This document shows positions 12,301 through 24,800 of a DNA stretch of 64,000 bases, one piece after another (the first letter of the stretch is position 1; each line of letters begins with the position of its first letter). Made by a program: the position numbers and the translations under genes. The stretch is from Heliocidaris erythrogramma (taxonomy: Eukaryota > Echinodermata > Echinoidea > Camarodonta > Echinometridae), in contig CM046870.1 of the NCBI GenBank assembly GCA_025617745.1, positions 4,469,285 to 4,533,284 on the forward strand. The letters run 5' to 3'. The notes under the pieces were generated by a model. That model was not told the DNA's origin. It was given only the letters and a program-made list of their open reading frames with translations, and did not search any database.

Positions 12301-13399
12301 CACCAAACATTATCTTTGCCTTATAAGGACAATTGTCCTACATTATTGCACAGCGGTTTCATGTTTCATGTTAACTCTAAGCACACACTAAGCCTTGAGA
12401 AGAACAAAGGCCTTCAACAGAATGTCTCAACTGACAGTAACCTACATGCTGGTTCCTGTGTCAAAGGTTGTCCAGGGCCTGCTGTGAATTCTGGGATACT
12501 GCTTGAGTAAAATGGGGCTCTCCAACTCTGTAGGAGCATCTGGATATCATTAGCTTGTAGTAATGTCTCAGAGTAAGACAATATAAACTTCACTATAAAG
12601 TCGTCAACAGCTTCTTATTTAATGTTAAATGACATCAGGCTCAAATGGAGGGGGCATCTCTATTTGATATACAGTCAACCTTTTGAAAGTTTATTTTCCC
12701 TGTGTAGAAATTCACAAAGGCCTACACTACCCAGGAGAAATAATGTTTTCATATACTCCCAGTATAAGAGGCCTACTCTAATTATTCACATATCTGAAAG
12801 ATTTCTCCTTTGGATTTATTTAAATAAATCTAAATGAAAATATTGGGAAACCACATTAGGAATTCTGAAGCAAAAGGATCATTACTAAACAAGGAAAAAG
12901 CCTTCAAAACCATTTAAAAATCTGTAAACTATGGAATCCATTGCCATGTTGTGGTTCCACAGGTGTAGGCTACTATCTTAAGTCGATTTGGGTGTTTTGC
13001 AGGTGAAAACCATCATTTTCCCAAATCTATTTCAGGAACTTATTAAGAGGTTATAAACCCTTTTGGCTATACTCTGTGAAGTACGTAATCGTATAGTGTA
13101 TTTAGGACTTTACATGACAACTTAAAGCATGGAAATGGTGAATAAGCTGAGATTGAAGTTGGTGCGAAAAGATGAGATATCCATAAGGATTAGCATTGGC
13201 CTTACCTAGTCGTATTTTTAACCTACAAGGATGGGACCATCCAGAAAGATGGGCTTAGCCTAGGACAGATCCAATGGATGACTATTAAACATGCAAATAT
13301 TTGACAGACAAGTAGAGTCTTGACACTATAGTATTGGATACGTTTAGGCCAACTACATGTTGCAAAGCTCCAAATTCATATACTTGGTTGCTTTAATAA

Positions 13400-14470
13400 A
13401 AGAAATTTAATTTGATTTGATTTATTTATCTTTATGATCCTTTTTTTCTTCAAACATATTTTACAAACTGATTAATATAATAAACAAATATTAATACATT
13501 ATCAAATAGAGTAATTACATTGTATAGTTTACGTAAATGAATCATAAAGAAGGATTGTCACATAATGTAAGCAAAGCTTGATGGCGGGACAATCCTTTAC
13601 AACAAATAGGAAATACAAAAGAAAAGGGGTATATAAAAAAAGAAAAGGAAAAAAAAAAGACTTTTCGTTGTATTCAAAGTAATAGAAGTCAATTAAGGAT
13701 GGGGATGAGATGAGATGTATGGAGAAAGAAAACATAAATAGAAGAGGATGGTAAGTAGAAAAATGAACTGTGTTGAAGAGATATTAGGGAAGAGTTAGGA
13801 TGAGGGAAGAAATGAAAAGTGGGAAGTGTAGGGAGTGCAAAGAAAGAGAGAGAGGGAAAAGGAGAAGGGGAGGATGAAGAAAGAAATAGGGAGAAAGAGG
13901 AGAGAAGAAGATGTAATGTGTCATTTACGCCCAGAGTCATCATACTGTTTGATGAGGTACTTTTTGGCGGCTGCCTTGAAAGAATAGACAGTAGTGTGTG
14001 ACTTGACTGCATCTGGTAGTGAATTCCATATATAATTAAAGGGATACGCCACCAGGCGGCCGTGGGGAAAGTCAGGATTGCATAAGCCCCATTCGTACAC
14101 AAAGTTTGTGCGTCGAACGCATCCGTTGGACTACTAGGATTACTTTTCGGACTGCACGAAGCCGACCGCATCTCGCACGAGAGTTCGAGCTCAAGCAGAG
14201 TGTGCATGTTGCGCGGCGAACAGCCTGTTCGAAGTTTGCGCCTGCGGGACAACAGCATGATCAGGTAACGATCACGCATGCCCTCTCGCGGGCATAAAAA
14301 CCTCCACAATCTGCGGGTGAGTATCCCTTTAAATAATTTGGTTACCAGAAGCCTATCTCCTATTGTTTCTAATTTTCTATTCATTACTTTTTTTTCCTAC
14401 CTTCTGTTAGTTTGACACATATTACATTTTATGAGATTAATAACGAATCCATAATGTAGCTGACATTCAG
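13400..14470 (-). mobile_element. Truncated LINE (L2/CR1-like): C-terminal ORF2 end, 3' UTR and tail
   Basis: On the minus strand, 14035 to the TGA at 13921-13923 encodes YIWNSLPDAVKSHTTVYSFK, then AAAKKYLIKQYD. This is the characteristic end of L2/CR1/Jockey-clade ORF2, where 'WNSLP..v....sl..Fk..lk..l' closes the protein after the reverse transcriptase. The 3' UTR is pyrimidine-rich on the minus strand. The element ends near 13400 with an A-rich tail carrying AAATC-type repeats (TAAATAAATCAAATCAAATT), as L2-like elements do. The part upstream of the insertion (14337-14384, reading NRKLETIGDRLLVTKLF) is in the same frame. Farther upstream a stop occurs at 14397-14399 and recognition fades, so it is 5'-truncated and dead. 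It is interrupted by the TTAA-flanked element at 14036-14332. Confidence 0.8.
14036..14332. mobile_element. TTAA-flanked non-autonomous transposon, family A, copy 1
   Basis: Ends TTAAAGGGATAC and GTATCCCTTTAA form terminal inverted repeats, with TTAA at both borders (14036-14039 and 14329-14332). The body is GC-rich and shared, from CGCCACCAGGCGGCCGTGGG onward, with copies at 40411 and 60833. It sits inside the LINE ORF; removing the element plus one TTAA leaves the LINE frame continuous, which supports TTAA as the duplicated target. TTAA targets are used by the piggyBac and Kolobok superfamilies. The A/G start is not the usual CC start of piggyBac, so Kolobok is possible. It encodes no protein. 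Confidence 0.88.
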
Positions 14471-15587
14471 TATGCTTTTTATCATGCTTTCTTGACAATC
14501 AAATTAGGTTGAGAGATCACCTGCTGACTCAAGCACACATCTTTACTAAAATGAAAATTGTGAAAAACTAAGTCAGGGTTCCACTTTAACAGGCCTCCAA
14601 TAAATTTTGTTTAAACTGTAACATGGGGCTCACGCATTCATAACCTGAAAATGTAAATCCGGACCCCCTGCAAATAATGTAAGTGTTTGTGTGGAGCCCT
14701 GACTAAATGAACTGTACGTGCAGCCCTGCAGTCACTGATGACTGTACATAGAAATGTCTCTTTGAGGATGAGTTCCAGTGTACGTCATTTTGAGGGCAGA
14801 TCTGGCTAGATCTGTGAACAAACCTAAAAGGAAAAGGAAGTTAGATTGAAGAGAAGGGAAACTGAGCTGATTAAGAGAGACAATAAGAGATAGCAAGAGA
14901 GAGAGAGAACGGAGGTAATAAACTGGTCATTAGGATGAACCCTGCAGAAGATGACTGCAGACAAGGATCAAAATGATATCGTCATGGCGACAATTTGATG
15001 AATAATGCCCTGACGAAGATGGACTGTCTGTAAGGTGGATTACTGTGGATTCAAGAGATCTGAGAGGATGAAAACAATTCTTTGATCAGGTTAAGGTAAG
15101 CTAATAATTCAAACAAATGGAAGAGTACGTAGTATTGTTATCGTGACCTGGTGAGGACGAAAAAGAAAGGCAAAGGGGAAATGGTATTGGCAAGCATTGC
15201 CAACAAATGGAAGAAGATTGGAGAGATGAATGTGCAGCTGTAGGAAAGGAAAGACTGAGGAAAGGTTAGATTTATTGAAAATCATGTCTTTAGCTTCAGT
15301 CAAAGGAATAATAAGAGAGGTAGAGGTAAACTGACATTTGCTCTGACGATCGCTCCAGGTTTTATGTTGTAAAATATATGTAGCATGAAGGGTTATAGTC
15401 AGTATTTGGTCAACAATTACAGAATTCATTCAATGATGGATATTGTCCATAGAGCAATTGTTTTCGGAGCCTGTGTCATGGAATAAAGAGAGGAATGGAA
15501 AGATTCAGAGTTATTGGTATTCTTAGGCCTAACATGTAGGAACTGTCAAAGGACTCGGACTCTGCATGGTCTTGATCAAAAGCTTAC

Positions 15588-15956
15588 CTGGTACTGCTGC
15601 CACGTATTCATCTGCTTCCTACGATTCAAAAAGATTTCACTAGGAATGCTCTCGATGATGTGCACACTGTGCACTCTCTTCTCAATAGCTGAGTTCTTGC
15701 GGCCCTTGGAGGACCTGTATTGCACTGACGATCGGTGAGCCAAACGGGGCTGGGTCCCCGTGCTCCCGCTGCTACTTCCATTGCTGCTTCTTGTACTGCT
15801 TCCACTGATGCTGGCAGCACACTGCGTGTGGCCGTTGTTTAGTCCACCATTTTGATCCAACAAGGCACAAGGGCTTGGCTTGTGGGTGATCCAAGTGTCG
15901 ATGGGGGTGGTGGGCGACTCCGGCCCTGTCGAACTTGCAGAAGACGACTGCCCCAT
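15588..15956 (-). CDS. fmnl: Probable first coding exon of the FMNL gene (N-myristoylated, Ser-rich leader)
   Basis: Minus-strand open segment of 123 codons from ATG at 15956 to a perfect donor, CAG|gtaagct, at 15588/15587. The start is well defined: an in-frame TAA lies 9 bases upstream and the context has A at -3 and G at +4. The protein begins MGQSSSAS, fitting an N-myristoylation signal (Gly2, Ser6); FMNL formins are known to be myristoylated at Gly2. Residues ~49-67 are a Ser/Gly/Thr-rich run, ~68-95 are basic (RSSKGRKNS), and the end reads NRRKQMNTWQQYQ. Phase 0 matches the exon at 8895, which would make a 6,692-base intron. Oddities: vertebrate FMNL leaders are only ~30-40 residues and contain an ELEERF segment just before the MNLPP motif. 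That segment is absent here, so this may be an alternative first exon, or an intervening small exon was missed. Coding status is strong; membership in FMNL is inferred from position, strand, phase and Gly2. Confidence 0.7.
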
Positions 15957-16510
15957 AGTTAATTATCCAACACTTCTCTCAATTAATTAAATCCAGTTTA
16001 TTACACCTCTTTCTTTTGATATAGAGAATACTTCAGAACTGTCGCAGTTCTGCAACACCAACCACTCCCACGGTATTGTCACATTTCTGCTCTTATTCAA
16101 AGAGGCTTGATACACGAAATTAAAGATATTCAATAACAAGAAGTCATATATGATGAAGATTCATTCCTGCCAATTGAAATCGCTTCGTACGAGATATAAC
16201 TACTTTTCCATTGTGTTCAGTGAGGTGCATGGATCTTAGGGTATGTAATCTGATATCCCACCGCTGACACCAGTTTCTATGCCATCATACGGGATGGCAT
16301 GGATATCCACTCTGGCTTAGAAATCACATTAACTACTTCCAGTTGTACTCAACACTCTTTCTATTGGTCAGCGGAACTTCTCTTTGACGCCATCCTGCAT
16401 CCAATTTCACCATCTACCAGGCCGCAGCCCCGGAAAATTTCACTGACACCTCCTTTCAGCGTGCGTCGATTCCATGCACTTCAATTGCTATGATATCAGA
16501 CAGGCTTCAA
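15957..16510 (-). promoter_or_regulatory. 5' UTR / possible promoter-proximal region of FMNL, with CCAAT box
   Basis: Directly upstream of the ATG on the minus strand. The sequence is somewhat richer in G+C than the intron and has a CCAAT motif in minus orientation at 16363-16367 (context GACCAATAG). A possible splice acceptor (gttgcag) lies near 16050, so the 5' UTR could be spliced. I see no convincing TATA box and cannot place a start site. Confidence 0.35.
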
Positions 16511-19500
16511 AAGACCCGACTATTGTTGCTGATATCGATTTGATTCAGTCATTCAACTGCGATGAGCTATTCTCCTCCTATCTTGAATTCAATGAAATGG
16601 GGGGCCAGGGACCAAATTGGAGGCGAATTGAAAGTGTAATTTAGATACAAGTCTGCATGGATTGTTCTTATTCCCTCTACTGTTCTTTGGCCGGGCACGT
16701 CGTAAAAATGAAGACTCACAATTTTCTTGGGTACCTTTGGTGATAACGAAGGAAAAATAACAGTTTTAAAAACAAGATTTGAACATGACTATATTATCTA
16801 TCATTTCCCAGATCCTTCATTTGGTCAACAGGTATGTGTATGGATTTAATTTTGGTCTTTCTTGCAGAATACAGTTCCTTCTCCATACTATGTTCTAAAA
16901 CATTTAGAAAGGCCAGAAATTATCAATTAGTATCCATACTGAAAGCTTGCACACCCATGAAAACTTTCTCTTCATCTAGCTAGTGTGCAATCTATCCCAT
17001 ATCTAAAATTTTAATACAAATTTCTAGAAAATGTCCAAAATTTTGAGTCTTGAATGTTGCATTCCACAAAAGATGGAAAACAATTTAATCTGAAAGAAGG
17101 GGATGTTGTGTGAATATCACTAGCAATTAGTAAGCCCCCTTTTATTTTGGTTATCATCTTCTAATAGAGTATCTTTTCATTTGAAAAGTTACTTTGCCTT
17201 AAAGAAATAACATCAGGGCTTCTAATATACTCAGAATAATAATTAAATTGTGTAAATAGTAAGAATGTTTGTTGCAAAGTCTCAGCACAACTCATCAAGT
17301 AAGGATCTCGATCAATTCTCTAATGAATAATTCAACAATAAACCAAGAACGGAAACCTCAACTAACTGAGATTATACAGCCTCCTCTGAAAGTTTAATCA
17401 ATACAATACGGTCAGTGAATTACTAAGAAAGACGATCTTCATTACCATTTGACAAAGCAGAAAGACAACATTTAAAATTCGTATTCACACTAAAAAACCA
17501 CAATTTCATCTCATGTTGTTTAAGTAAAATCGTTATTCCGGAAGGAAGTAAAGCACTCACCACAGAAAGCTACTAAAATATCAACCATGAATGTAGGTTA
17601 CAATTTATTCAAGCAGGGAGATGGGAATTTTACAGGAAGACAAAAAAGGCTTCAAAAGGTTCTCAAAAACAACACCAAAAGGTACTGGCCATATTACATG
17701 TATGTGTGCTACACCTCTCATGCTCTCAAAGCTTCTCTTTTTGTAAACCACTCTCCTTTCAAAGCCAATCACAACGTGAATAGTTAAACAAATATAGTTA
17801 AACAAGATAACTATAAGAGGAAAATAAATACAAAAAAACTTCAATCCAACTTATTTGTGAGCTAATCCCAAGAATATGCCTCAATTACTTTCCTGGAGAT
17901 AGATGCCTGTTATGTTTGGTTCCAAGTGCAGGGCCAACACATTCCTAATGATGTCTTTAAGACTTTAGAAATATTATCCTCTTGTCTATATAGACCTACA
18001 TGTATCCTATTCCATGTCTTCTTTTGTGTTGTTTAAGACCTAGTTGTTTACATGTACCTCAATCATTAGGTCCAAGAGAATAATGGACCTAATCCAATAT
18101 TTCCTCATTCATTGATGACCTGGCCTTCCTGACGAGTTCCAAGCACTGCACTTCATGTACAACCCCACATGGGCCAAATTCAGCTCATCAATAGACTTAC
18201 TTGACCAAATGACCATTAGACCAGCTTATGTCACAACAAACATCCTGGCCTTAAGTAGGTGATAATCAGCCTTTCTTTGAATCAATGCTTTCCTAATCTC
18301 CTGCCACTTAACTCTTCCACAAGCAAAGTCAAATACAGGAAGCCCAAACCATACTGTCTGCTTTAGGCCTCAGATATTAAGGGTATCAAAAAGAACCATT
18401 TTTAGACTTGATCCATGGCCTGAAGACAGCCATCACTTTGCGATCCTTTCAAAGCACTCTTATTATCAAGCAAATTTATGGATTCAAAAGTATTTATTGT
18501 TTGCAATGAAAGACCAAATACTGACATTCCAAGGGATATCTTACAAGTGCATGCTCATAGACAAGCTTTCAGTCTACTTGATCTGCCCAGAGTGATATTT
18601 TTTTTTTAATATGACATCTGCTCCAGCAACAACTGCTCCGAAGTAAGTTTCTTTAACAGGAATCAAATTCTTATCTTCAATACTGGACCAAATGCTATAC
18701 TTAAATTAACCCAGCCCTAAATAAAACTTCTTTTTTTAATTTGTAGACCTAATCAAAACTAATCAAAATCTTTTTATCAGATGAAATAAAAGGCCACTGT
18801 TTTGTCAATCACCAACTAACCACGAGCCTAAGCTAGATTTCTGGCTTGTTCGCAACAGGATTGATGAAAAAAATGAAAACCTGGAAATTCTACATCTCTT
18901 GATGAAACAGGATCCGATGCCCTAGAAGTAATTATTTCATTACAACGTCAGACGAGCGGAGAATCGATATTGCACCTTCAGTATTGATATAATCTTCTAG
19001 TTTGGCATGTACCAGGATGTACATGTATATTACCTCAGGACCAGGTACGTGCATGTAGGCCCACATGTACAACACGTCATCATCTAGGTTAAGGCCACTC
19101 AAGAATTCATATATATATCCTCAACTGTTTGTTTAAAAATAAACCTTTCATCAGGAATGAATCATACTTGTGGGCTTCATGCAGGATCAACAAACTGTGA
19201 ACATTTCCCTGGTACGATGTACAGTATCTTCAACGCTGTTAAGAAGGCTTGAGGAATATTTGAAAGCTTCAGGAAACATGTATCTACAACTCCTTGCATA
19301 TACACACTGTCATTGGTTGCTATCTGACCACTTGGACATTAGAAGTGTACTTGAGATTGGTTAGTTTATAATAAGAACTCCTAAATGTTGTTCAAAAGGC
19401 TAGATAAATATCTAAGGTTTCAGGAAACACTTTCACCTACAGACACGCTTGCCATTGGTTACTTACATGTATCTGGCAACATTGTCATTTTCAGAGTAAT

Positions 19501-20401
19501 TTGAGACTGGTCAGTTAATAAAAACTACTTTCTTTAACTAAACAAAGGACTCTATTCTCATCACTAAAATCCCCTTCTAATTTCCTTATGATGTTCCAGA
19601 GGAAAAAAGAGAGAGAGAAGTCTATTAAAAGCCTAATCATAATTCCCAACCCCTATAAATAAACATTGCAATATCCTTGTCACCCTACCCTCATCTTATT
19701 CAGATTTGCAAAGATCTTTGAGGAACACTCCTTATCTCACGAGACATATGAAGGTAATACTAACAGGAGATACTCCCTCTTTTGTTTTTAATGATAGTAA
19801 GTCTTAATTTCAAGTAATAAATCAACTAGCATGTAAGAAGATTGATTTCGATTAGCAGTGTAGTGTATGAAATGTGACTGTAAGCTAAACCATTAATGTA
19901 TATCATCCCATCCTCTGAACAATAAATCACAGTGTTTTTAGGATGTAAATGTATTGAGTTTACACATTCAAATTACAGGATTTCCCTTCAACACCTGGGT
20001 AGAACACTGAGAATATACTTCAAAAGGATACTGTATGTATACAAATATTTTCATGTTAGGTGATATTATACTAAATTTGAAGCATTATAAATGGAATGAG
20101 GATCAACAACAACAAGAACGATACAATGAGTGTGAAATATTTCTTCCCATCTTTCTTAATTTAGGAAATGATGACAAATACAAGAAGTCAATTTTTGCTC
20201 TAAATTTCTAATATATACTAAAGCAATCATTAATTTGATTTCAAATATGCTTTACAATTGTACTCTTTCCTGCATTTCACATCTTCAAGACAGATTTGTA
20301 CACAAATAAAAATATCATTACTACACAAGTCTTCAAAGCTTTCATATACATGTAGGCAAGCGATAGAATGAAAAACAGATTTAGAGAGTTTGTCTATTGC
20401 A
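16511..20401. other. AT-rich stretch upstream of FMNL; nothing but the tandem duplication at 19222
   Basis: Only short frames of fewer than 80 codons, with background composition and no splice-site support. 20764-21351 is likewise empty. Confidence 0.5.
19222..19540. repeat. Diverged ~160-bp tandem duplication
   Basis: The two halves (about 19222-19385 and 19386-19540) share AAGGCT(T/A)GA..AATAT, TTCAGGAAACA, GTCATTGGTTGCT versus GCCATTGGTTACT, and GAGATTGGTTAGTT versus GAGACTGGTCAGTT. Confidence 0.6.
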
Positions 20402-20763
20402 CCTGACATCAGGGGTGGGAGTTTCGGGTATTTTTTCAATTCGGGAACCCGATGATTTTTCGGGCGGGTTCCCGGTTACCCGAAAATCATATAACACAAA
20501 TTACAAGCTTATATTTACCCTTAAGAAGCTATTAACACTGGGAAAAACTCGAAAGCGCATGACTGCAGTGGGGCGCTACATGGATATTTACATGTAGATA
20601 TTGAATGGCTGGTCGACGTTATCTACCGCCTTGTCATGTTACACACATGAGTAATCATTAAATACTTATTTTCGGGAAACGGGCATGTAATATTTTGACC
20701 CGGGACCCGATGCTCTCGGGCGGGACCCGGGTACCGGTTTTTAGTCCCAGCACTACCTGACAT
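20402..20763. mobile_element. hAT-type non-autonomous element with 8-bp target duplication
   Basis: The element 20410-20755 begins CAGGGGTGGGA and ends TCCCAGCACTA. Both ends fit the hAT consensus YARNG, and it is bounded by CCTGACAT on each side (20402-20409 and 20756-20763). The interior has GC-rich subterminal repeats (GGGAACCCGATG, CGGGCGGGTTCCCGG, GACCCGGGACCCGATG). No transposase frame. Confidence 0.87.
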
Positions 20764-21351
20764 CAGTTTATCTTAGATATTTTGGTGCATTGTGGGATTG
20801 AGGCAACATTATAAGGGAAAGGAGGAAAGGATGCACGAGAACCAATGAAATTTACCTAATTCCTGTCAAAATCTAAACTTACAATCGGAATCAAACGAGC
20901 AAGCAATGAAAATCATGAAACACTTTATAACCTATGGTTTGAGAGTTGCACCTTTTGAGATATTTTTGGTGCATTTGGGGGGATCCAGCCATGTTTTCGA
21001 CGGAAAAGGTTGCATGAGAGTGACGAGACGCTCCTCTCACCTCAGGAAATTCAATCTAACTTTTTCCAGATGATGATTAGATCCCAGCCTGACGCTGAAT
21101 CATCTCCTCCTTATCAAATACAGAGCTACTTTTTTATTCATTCCTGTTCCTGAAAGTGTATTTATTTTGAAACCCCCCAGATAAAATCTATTCTAGTGTT
21201 ATTATCTCACACATTTAGGGACAAAAAGCAGGTGGAAAATAATATTGAAATATATCCTAGTCCATTATTGTGTTATAATGATAATAATAATAATATTGGA
21301 TATTTAAATTGTGTTAATATCCACCACACAATGTGCTCAAAGTGATCCAAT

Positions 21352-21559
21352 ATTAACCCGGCTCTAGCTAGACTGCCGATTTTGGCGCTCACATGTCACA
21401 TAATTCGAGGAATTCCTTCCTACCAGTACCCACTTAACATCTGGGTGGAGAGTGGCAAATGTAGATAAATGTCTTGCCAAAGATACTAGTGTCGCACCGG
21501 GGTTCGAACCCATAACCTTCGCATCTCCAGTCAAGTGTTTAAACCACTCGACTACGACA
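21352..21559 (-). mobile_element. tRNA-derived SINE, copy 1
   Basis: On the minus strand the head (21559 down to 21489) looks like tRNA: GTGTCGT pairs with GCGACAC as a 7-bp acceptor stem, a pol III A box TAGTCGAGTGG lies at 21543-21553 and a B box GGTTCGAACCC at 21500-21510. The anticodon stem is broken, so it is not a working tRNA gene. Downstream is a body (TTGGCAAGACATTTATCTAC, then ATTTGCCACTCT) that is shared with 61156-61303. tRNA-headed SINEs of this layout are known from sea urchins. The 3' boundary is approximate. Confidence 0.82.
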
Positions 21560-21742
21560 CCTCTACTTATGAAAACTATACATTTAGGTTAGAGTTTGTT
21601 GTTTTATAAAATAAATTACTTGACATTTTATGCCAAAGTACATGTGGTCAAAGCTTCTTATCAAATATTATCTTGCCTGAATTACACTGTCTATGTGCAT
21701 GAACACACCTTACATCTACACATTTTGAAATGAATGTATAAG

Positions 21743-21781
21743 CAAGGAGGTAGCAGGCAAGCTTGCCTAGTACCCTCCTTG
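21743..21781. mobile_element. 39-bp palindrome bounded by 7-bp direct repeats, copy 1
   Basis: CAAGGAGGTAGCAGGCAAG followed by CTTGCCTAGTACCCTCCTTG; a near-perfect hairpin centred on AAGCTT. GTATAAG stands directly on both sides (21736-21742 and 21782-21788). The site lies in the loop of an older hairpin whose 15-bp arms are 21723-21737 and 21801-21815. Confidence 0.75.
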
Positions 21782-21815
21782 GTATAAGGTTACTGTGTTA
21801 ACATTCATTTCAAAA

Positions 21816-24800
21816 CATCATCTACAAGCATGAAATTTGAGCCAATGCGTATGATCGAAACAGGCGTTCACCATTCAACCAACTGTGTATCTTGCACTGG
21901 AAAATAACATCACTTTAGGTCTAAAAGTATCTTTGAATATTGAAACTAAAACTATCAATATTATCTCTATAGATATCATATTCGATTCATTCACAATCGA
22001 AATTGCAACTTGTACAAAGTGCAGCTCAAAGTGTATCATACAGTAGGTTGCATCCAAACCAGCTTTAATATTTTTTTCCTGAGTCAATTGGCCTTACCTA
22101 CTCAAATTTCAATGTGCATACTATGTGCAAACTCATGCCGAGTTTCTAAATTGTTAGTTCATGTTATCTGAGCAAGCAGTATGTGTAGCAAATTGAGATA
22201 ACATGTTGCTGTCCATACAATGTGAGATATCTTGAGGCTGAAGGTCCCATCTCACCAAGTTTTACGGTATTAAATGCATAAGCCTTCAGCACCGATATCG
22301 GATCAGTGGCATAAACACTGATGTCCAATACCTTTTCTACCTAACTTCAGGACACAGATATGGGAACCATCTACATGTTTTAGTTGTAGTTTAGGTTATC
22401 ATTATCAGGCAAAAGGGACTGGCCCATAATCAAATCAGGAGAAACGTAACTGGCATAGCATGTGTCTATATAGACAACTTGGTTTCTAAATGTTGTGCAT
22501 GTCCAAATCACCTGCTGAGTAGTAACATGAGTGGAATGTACACCTGCAGAGTAATCTACAAGCAGCAGGCTTGTCAGCTGCACCATGCCACCATCGATTA
22601 TGCAATACACATCATTAGTTCAATAATGTCAGGGCAGGGCAGTCAAGTTTACAGGCATGAACCTCATAACGTGGTCTAACACAATTTCAGCTGCACATTG
22701 TATTTTGCCACTGTCCAGTCATATTGGCTCTGGCTTTTACTGCACATACATTTGTGCATGCTCATTATTTAAATCCAAAGCATCAAACCAAAGCACAAAA
22801 AACAACAGTAAATGTAACACAAAACAGTGCTGCAGTGCACAGCAGCTATTATGTCCTCTGAGGCAACATTTAGAAAAATATTCCTGAGCTTCAGATCATA
22901 AAACCATACTTTCTGTTTCAAAATCTAAAAATAAATTAACCCAGAAAAAAAACAATAGATGTTCTGTTCCCAGATGATGATGCATGCAGTTCTTCCTTTC
23001 GATACAATTTGACAATTCTTTTGTTTTCATTTGAAAAGCAATATTCTGATTTTTCTGAATGAAATCCTAATAATCACCTTTGCCCAAAACAACCTAACCC
23101 TTCTTTCCATCCGTACATCCCTGTGATTATCTCCTTGCTACCTGGCCCATCCCCTACTCTATCCTTACTAATAAATAAATACGAGACAGCGTACCCTACA
23201 CAAATGAAAGTCAATTGGGCTGATACATGTTCCTGATCAACATAATCATGCTATCCAAATATACACATCTTCAAGTTTGCCATGCTATCGCCGACTGCCG
23301 ATGCGCCCGGTGCAGTTCAGTGCACTCGTAAGGAACAGTCGATATTCATTTCTACCTCACCGAACAAGACATGCATCGTGCTGACGTTCTTCCCCGTTTC
23401 ATTCGCTTATTCCCCGGGTCCTAAGGTGGTTTTTTTTTTTACTATTGAATGATTTGAATCAATTCTTAAATTACAAGGCAGGCTGACAGCAAAAAGGCAA
23501 GCAGCAACAGCAGAATTTTGTGGTTAATTTCACGGTTAATAGAACTGGCATAGTGAATCTGTCCCATTGCCTTCTGTAGTGTACAATTCACACTTCAAAA
23601 AAGTCATTCAACTTATTGCAAAAGCCTGTTCACACTACCACCATTACTTGTAAGTTTGCTCACTGTTTCTAACACAAGCAAGGGAAGAAACATGATAGCC
23701 CTCATACAAACACTGAACACAACAGTGTACATTGCACATGTAAATTTACCAATCAAATGTTAATTACATTAGAATTTACTTTGTTCTTTGTTCAATCTCT
23801 CTCTCCCAACAGTGAATATCACAACAGGATTGTCATCAGCTTTTCTGCTTCTTAAAAATGGAAAAGACCATTTTTATCAAATAAAAACATTTTAAAATGA
23901 AATGCATCTCACAAAAGAGGATGAATATATTGAGATCAACTTCTTCTCCCCTTTCCATCCAACATCCCCTTACAAAAAAGGGAGAAATGCCCATGGTGAC
24001 TTCAAAGTAAAGGCCTGAACATAGAAAATGACTATTTATGTTCATCATCATCAACATATTCTGTTTCACAAAGAGCCGTGGATTCCTCAGTGAAAGCAAA
24101 ATATGATACATGGCTGTGGAGAATGCAGATTCAGTTTCATTTCCTTGGGAATTTACTTTAGCATAAATCCGCTTCCCTCCTTACATAGCTACTGCGTCTA
24201 CTCATGCCATGGGCTGATATATGGTGAAACCTAAAACTGTATTTTTTTCTCTACAATGGAGCAGCAAAATCTTTCTTTCAATCCATTTGTACATTTTTTT
24301 ATCATAATATGTTCCAAAAGCTAGTAACACAGCTAATTTTCTTCTATTTCCCAATAAACTTCCAGTCCTTCATGGACTCTGTGATAATAATAATACCTAC
24401 AGTACATAAAAACATTTCTCCTGTGTTTAAATTTTTTTTTTAACACAAGTGCTACAGGTTTGATTTGTTATGACCATGGGAAATACCTGTGGACAGAGTT
24501 CTTGATGGAGTTTTAAAAAGAAAAAGAAGAAGAAAAGGTCTGTTTACAAGTTTTGAAATGCACCGAAAACTTGATATTCTGTGAGATTTTATTGCAAATG
24601 CCAGTGAAATCATGCATATTTCAACTCAGCAACTCAAATATTTACCTTACTGGATAAAATGTCCTGTGAGAACATGAAAAGAATATCCTTTTAAACATAG
24701 TTTCCAAGACCAAACTGACAGGCAACATGATAAGTATGTTATCTCCTATAATATCCACCATGTCTTCACAAGATTTTGTTACGATTCCCAGGGCTTGACT

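Larger units (their letters stand above)
8896..15587 (-). other. FMNL intron between the two recognised exons
   Basis: The intron has GT (gtaagc at 15587) and AG (8896-8897) ends on the minus strand. It is AT-rich and holds no other exon that I can support. It contains a possible LINE tail (9371-9490), a 21-bp minisatellite (11937-12027), an ~80-bp imperfect direct duplication (12137-12300) and a truncated LINE carrying a TTAA-type insertion (13400-14470). The parts 9491-11936, 12301-13399 and 14471-15587 show only AT-rich sequence with short GA-rich runs. An unrecognised small exon in this intron is possible, given the missing ELEERF segment of the family. Confidence 0.7.

Noticed and set aside
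13689..14384. Minus-strand frame of 231 codons, the longest in the window
   Set aside because: It reads across the LINE, the inserted TTAA element and a CT-rich 3' UTR, and is out of the LINE's own frame over the WNSLP part. It is a composite of repeats, not a gene.
21489..21559. tRNA-Ser-like gene on the minus strand
   Set aside because: A and B boxes and acceptor stem are present, but the anticodon stem is broken and a SINE body follows, shared with a second locus. It is a SINE head.
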